Source: Hansfordia pulvinata (Eukaryota > Ascomycota > Sordariomycetes > Xylariales). Taken from it: a DNA stretch of 64,000 nt. Positions within the stretch are counted from its first letter, which is position 1; each line of letters starts with the position of its first letter. The notes beneath the pieces were generated by a model that saw only the letters and a program-made list of their open reading frames with translations, had not been told where the DNA came from and did not search any database. Location: assembly GCA_006538405.1 (NCBI GenBank), contig BJKQ01000016.1:1-64000 (forward strand), written 5' to 3'. The translations under genes and the position numbers were made by a program. Below are positions 60,528 through 64,000 of this stretch, piece after piece.

Positions 60528-61890
60528 ATGGCGAGCCTCGAACAGCAGTCTTGACTTTGGCTCAATGAAAACTGGCGCTCTTGAGAGACCAATACACAAT
60601 CTCGAGGCGAAAGGACAGGATCCCCGACAGACAGTTTGCAGAGGAGTCACGAGACGAACACGGAGGCAGAACAAGCTTGCTTTACCTTGTAACGGGCATC
60701 TGAAGCCCGTCACACCGCCACAAGACGATGCAAGCTGGTTTGTGTGGCATCTGCAGTTTGACACTGCCAACAAGTAAGGACAGTGCCGAGTGGCTTCACA
60801 AGCCAAGCACCAGATGCCGTGACACCGTGACAAATTAACTTCACACAAGAGCAAGACCACTCCGATACGAGATATAATCGAGTGGTGTCGGGAGCCAGGA
60901 ACTTTTTGCAGATCAACGATAAGGCCCGCGCGAGTACCCTGATTGCACCCTCAAAAGTAGACAGGATATAATCAAAAGATGAAAGCTACGCCCGTGTAGA
61001 TGACACTGTCTACTTCCACTCTCGTGACAGGAAAGAGAATGCAAGGCACACTGACTCGCGAAGGCAGCGGGGCTGGTTGTGTGATCCCGGAATGCGGACG
61101 ATGATAGCTTGTGGAAAGCACGAAGATATGACAATGATGAATGTAACAGCTACCTACTATCCATGTCGCGTGAAAGAGTAAATCCAAATCTGAAAACCCT
61201 GGTGAAGACGCCGATGCTATGCTCTGCTGTGTTGCTCTGTTGCCGTAAGCTTGGCCATATCTGCCTCTCTGGATCGTCCAGTGTGGGCTCAACGTTGTGT
61301 TTTGTACAATTTTCCAATCTCCCGCCCTCCTCTTTGTACATGGCGCGTGTTCGTGTCGTTCTCTGTCGTTTATCCAAGCCCCCGTGATCATTGCAGGTGT
61401 TGTGCAAGGGTATTATAAAACATTCCTTCGTGTCGACATTCTGGCAATAGTACTGGTGTTGCGCAGGGGCATCTGCGTGGTTCGGGCTGGTAGGCTGATT
61501 CGAATGGCGGTACCAAATACCCCGTGATTCGCCTCCGCATTGTTCTGCGTTGGAACGCAGGTTTGCTTTGGGGCGTGAACGGAATATCCGTGCACGGAGG
61601 CGTGGGTGGACATTCCGTGTCCTGCCCTGTCCTACCGGTGAAGTTCAGGGTTTGGCTTAGCAGGTGGGCAAGCGAGTCCCCGGGAGTATTATCCCCGCGC
61701 CCGGCGAATGCTGTCTCGTTCGATTCTTTGGGCTCAGGGGCCGAGGGGCCACTTCATAACCCTCCCACTCTCCAGCCTGGATCTGAGTACGGACTGTAAA
61801 TGGTCGGTTCGAGGTGGCGGCATGTTGAGACGTGAGGCAAGTCGCGGCGGAAAGGGCGATGGGGGGGGACGTCGAGTAGCCACTGGAAAT
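60528..61890. other. Intergenic between converging genes
   Basis: 1.36 kb holding the ArfGAP and Sft1 3' flanks. Short frames only. Confidence 0.5.
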
Positions 61891-62294
61891 CTAGGATGGC
61901 GGCGCGGCGGAACCGCCGGAGAAGAGCCACTTGACGAGGTAGTAGAGGAAGAGGAAGGTAACGACGATGATTGCGGAGAGTTTGAAGATGGCGACCTTGT
62001 TGCCCGAGGCGGCCATGCGGCCGAGGCGACCGGCAGAGCCCTTGAGCTGGTTGCTCATGGAGGAGAAGGTGTCGGACTGCGAGGGGGCCGGGCAGAGGCG
62101 CGTCAGTACGGACAGCGGGGATGAAGATGAGGGATCGGAAGAGAGGCAGGGGGACGAACAGTGTGGTCGATGACATCGTGGGCGCGGGCGTTGTCGTAGA
62201 TGTCGACGGTGACGCCGCGTAGGGACGAGACCTTGGCCGACAGCTCCTCGAGCCGGGCGTTGTTCTGGCGCTCGCGTTCGTAGGCCTCGGACAT
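61891..62294 (-). CDS. SFT1: Qc-SNARE of the Golgi, Sft1/Bet1-like
   Basis: Exons 62294-62160 and 62076-61891; intron 62159-62077 (GTTCGT..CAG); 106 aa. A small tail-anchored SNARE for intra-Golgi retrograde transport. The SNARE heptad region starts at about residue 8 (RQNNARLEELSAKVSSLRGVT) and runs through VIDHTSDTFSSMSNQLKGSAGRL, with the central polar Q-layer position compatible with Asp or Gln (YDNARAHDVID). A single C-terminal membrane helix (LSAIIVVTFLFLYYLVKWLF) leaves a short luminal tail. Length and the GSAGRLGRMA..GNK block match the Sft1 type better than Bet1. Confidence 0.88.
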
Positions 62295-62988
62295 GGTTGG
62301 TAAACTCCACGGGGCTGTTGATTGATATCTTCTTCTTCGCCGACGAGCGCGCAGGGGCTGCTGTTTCACGGAAACTGAGAGTCGGTCCTGGAAGCGTGGG
62401 GGGATGGCGATGCTGTGTGGCGATGATGAATGTTGGGGGTGAAGTTGGCGGGTACACCGTGGAACGGGGCGACTTGCTGGGGGGCGGGCGGGAAGGCGGA
62501 CGTATTACGTGAGAAGTGAGGTACGAGTGAGTACCTGGCGGGCGGGCTGGGATGCGACCTGCCGCTGCCGCTGTCGCTGGCTGCCATGGAAGAAGAAGGC
62601 TCCTGCCACTTTGACGCACATGCAGCCACTTGACCGAAGCGGACTAGCGCCGTCTACCCCGGAGGTAGCGCTGGGATTCCTGCTTCCTGGTGCAGCGTCT
62701 TCCCCCCTATTTTTATCAGGCACTCGCGTCCACAGAGCAGAGCTGCCACAGAAGCTTTAATGGACTAATCCATTCCACAGGTGGTGGGTGATGTTCAATA
62801 GCAGGCTGAATATCAAGCAGTTCCATTGTGGTTCATTCGAGATCCATCGTGTGTGTGTGCACGTTGCTCATAGTACCTACATGCTAGGAGAATACGGAAA
62901 GAAGGCTGCAGCTAGGTGATGAGGATCAGAAACGCCCTTCCTTTGGCACACTGTCTTTCAGCCAATTGGAAGCGCGCTCATAGTCGAT
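62295..62988. other. Intergenic
   Basis: Promoter of the SFT1 gene and 3' flank of the NRPS; no gene seen. Confidence 0.5.
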
Positions 62989-64000
62989 CTAACATAGCAT
63001 TTCGACCAGGCCGCTGATGGTTTCTTGCGCCTGCGCCTGCGTCAGACGCTGCGCGGACCCAAATACTCCGACGTCCAGGGCTCCGTCTCGGACAGCCACC
63101 TCGATATCAATGGCGTCCTGTTCGAACAGAAGTTAGCCAGTGTCCACGTTTCGTTCCTATCACTTCAATGCCATGTATCGTTTGCAACTTACAAGGTAAC
63201 ATTCTCGTACCACATTGGGAGCTAGCCACGGCGCTTCGGGCACAGCAAGACCTAAGTTCTGCCATCGGTCTTGAGCATCGGCCGCAACCACTGCACCCGG
63301 AACATCGCTGCCTCTGGGGCGCGGTGCTTTAGTCTCCTCTCCGGGATTCTTGTCAGACAGACTAAGGAAGTTGACAAAGGCGTCTATGCGCACGCCCGTC
63401 CACCGCTGAATCTCCCACAGGCCCGCCGAGGCGTTCTCGAAGCTGCTGATTCGGAGCAGGTCCTGTTGGATATCACCGGCAATTCTCTGGATGGGCCGTT
63501 GCCGGGGATGCCTGACTCGGAGCGGCAGGATGCTCAAGGTGGGGAGCGCGGCCTCCTGGAGTCCTGGGAAGGTGGACCTGTTGGCCAGGTACACGCCAAA
63601 GACTACGTCGTCCTCGTCGTCCTCCTCCCTTTCGGCGCTGGCGCGGCGCTTGCTTGCGTAGTATTTCGCGTAGACCGCGAAGAAGAGTGCCTGCAGGGCC
63701 ACGCCGTGCTCTGAGCTGAAGGTCTTGAGGCGATCCACGTTGACGGGCAAGCAGGATTCGAACTCAGCCACACGGGCCTCGCGCTCTCTACCCTCCTGGG
63801 TTGGTATCCCCAGGAGGAAAGCACCATCCCCGCCCAATCCCCGTAGGTAGGTCTTCCAGAACTCTTCTCGCTGCTCGCGTGTGTCGTCCGTGTAGTGCTT
63901 TGCCACAAAACTGCACCACGGGTCGGCAGACACCGCCTCGGCCGGTAGTCGCGTCCCGGACAACTCCATGAGGCGATCCACGAGCATTGGCAAGCTGAAC
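62989..64000 (-). CDS. Nonribosomal peptide synthetase, C-terminal condensation domain (partial)
   Basis: The 5' part lies beyond the right edge. Exons visible: up to 63193, then intron 63192-63118 (GTAAGT..CAG), then 63117-62989, ending VEMLC. The sequence is the second half of a condensation domain: FWKTYLRGLGG, a Cys-containing AEFESCLPVNVDRLKTFSSEHGV, ALQALFFAVYAKYY, VVFGVYLANRSTFPGLQE, ENASAGLWEIQRWTGVRIDAFVNFLSL and the closing AIDIEVAVRDGALDVGVFG. The VYLANRS and WTGVRIDxFVNFL blocks are the kind seen in fungal siderophore synthetases (SidC/NPS2 class), where terminal condensation domains follow thiolation domains. A specific product cannot be named from this fragment. Confidence 0.85.

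Overview
The window comes from a filamentous ascomycete (Pezizomycotina, probably a sordariomycete). The evidence is genes split by short spliceosomal introns (mostly 50-220 bases, GT-AG, one with a clear TACTAAC branch site), an AT-saturated retroelement showing the CpA-directed C-to-T decay of repeat-induced point mutation (RIP), and fungal families such as DUF1776, Rtc5, Sft1, Dal5-type permeases, GH51 arabinofuranosidase and a siderophore-type NRPS. All gene calls rest on reading the translated sequence and splice sites by eye; no database search was run.

Region by region. 1-8,570 is a RIP-destroyed Ty3/Gypsy-type LTR retrotransposon plus AT-rich flank, with no usable reading frame. 8,570-18,900 is a gene-poor accessory zone: an unrecognised membrane-anchored ORF, a secreted HtrL/YibB-like gene with three frame breaks, a dead SRPK-like kinase relic and two unrecognised ORFs that share a short motif. 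From 18,900 to the right edge the sequence is ordinary euchromatin with conserved genes: DUF1776 oxidoreductase-like protein, threonine dehydratase (ILV1), Rcf1, Rtc5, an RPEL-repeat protein, GH51 arabinofuranosidase, DNA polymerase kappa, D-serine dehydratase, an HSL-type esterase, RidA, a Dal5-like permease, ER FKBP, a small secreted protein, a short-chain dehydrogenase, a second small secreted protein, MsrB, an ArfGAP, Sft1, and at the right edge the 3' end of a siderophore-type nonribosomal peptide synthetase.

These are mostly independent housekeeping genes, not a pathway cluster. Loose themes are amino-acid metabolism (ILV1, D-serine dehydratase; RidA clears the reactive enamine/imine products that PLP dehydratases such as ILV1 make), secretory-pathway function (FKBP, ArfGAP, Sft1) and mitochondria/vacuole (Rcf1, Rtc5). 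The NRPS end suggests a siderophore locus beyond the right edge.

Two patterns cut across the annotation. Eight frame breaks in six otherwise well-conserved genes all have the same sign (one base missing), mostly in short G or C runs, which looks more like base-calling error than eight independent mutations. The RidA gene has two GC-AG introns out of three. I saw no tRNA, rRNA or CRISPR array, and nothing I would call a clearly new biological system.
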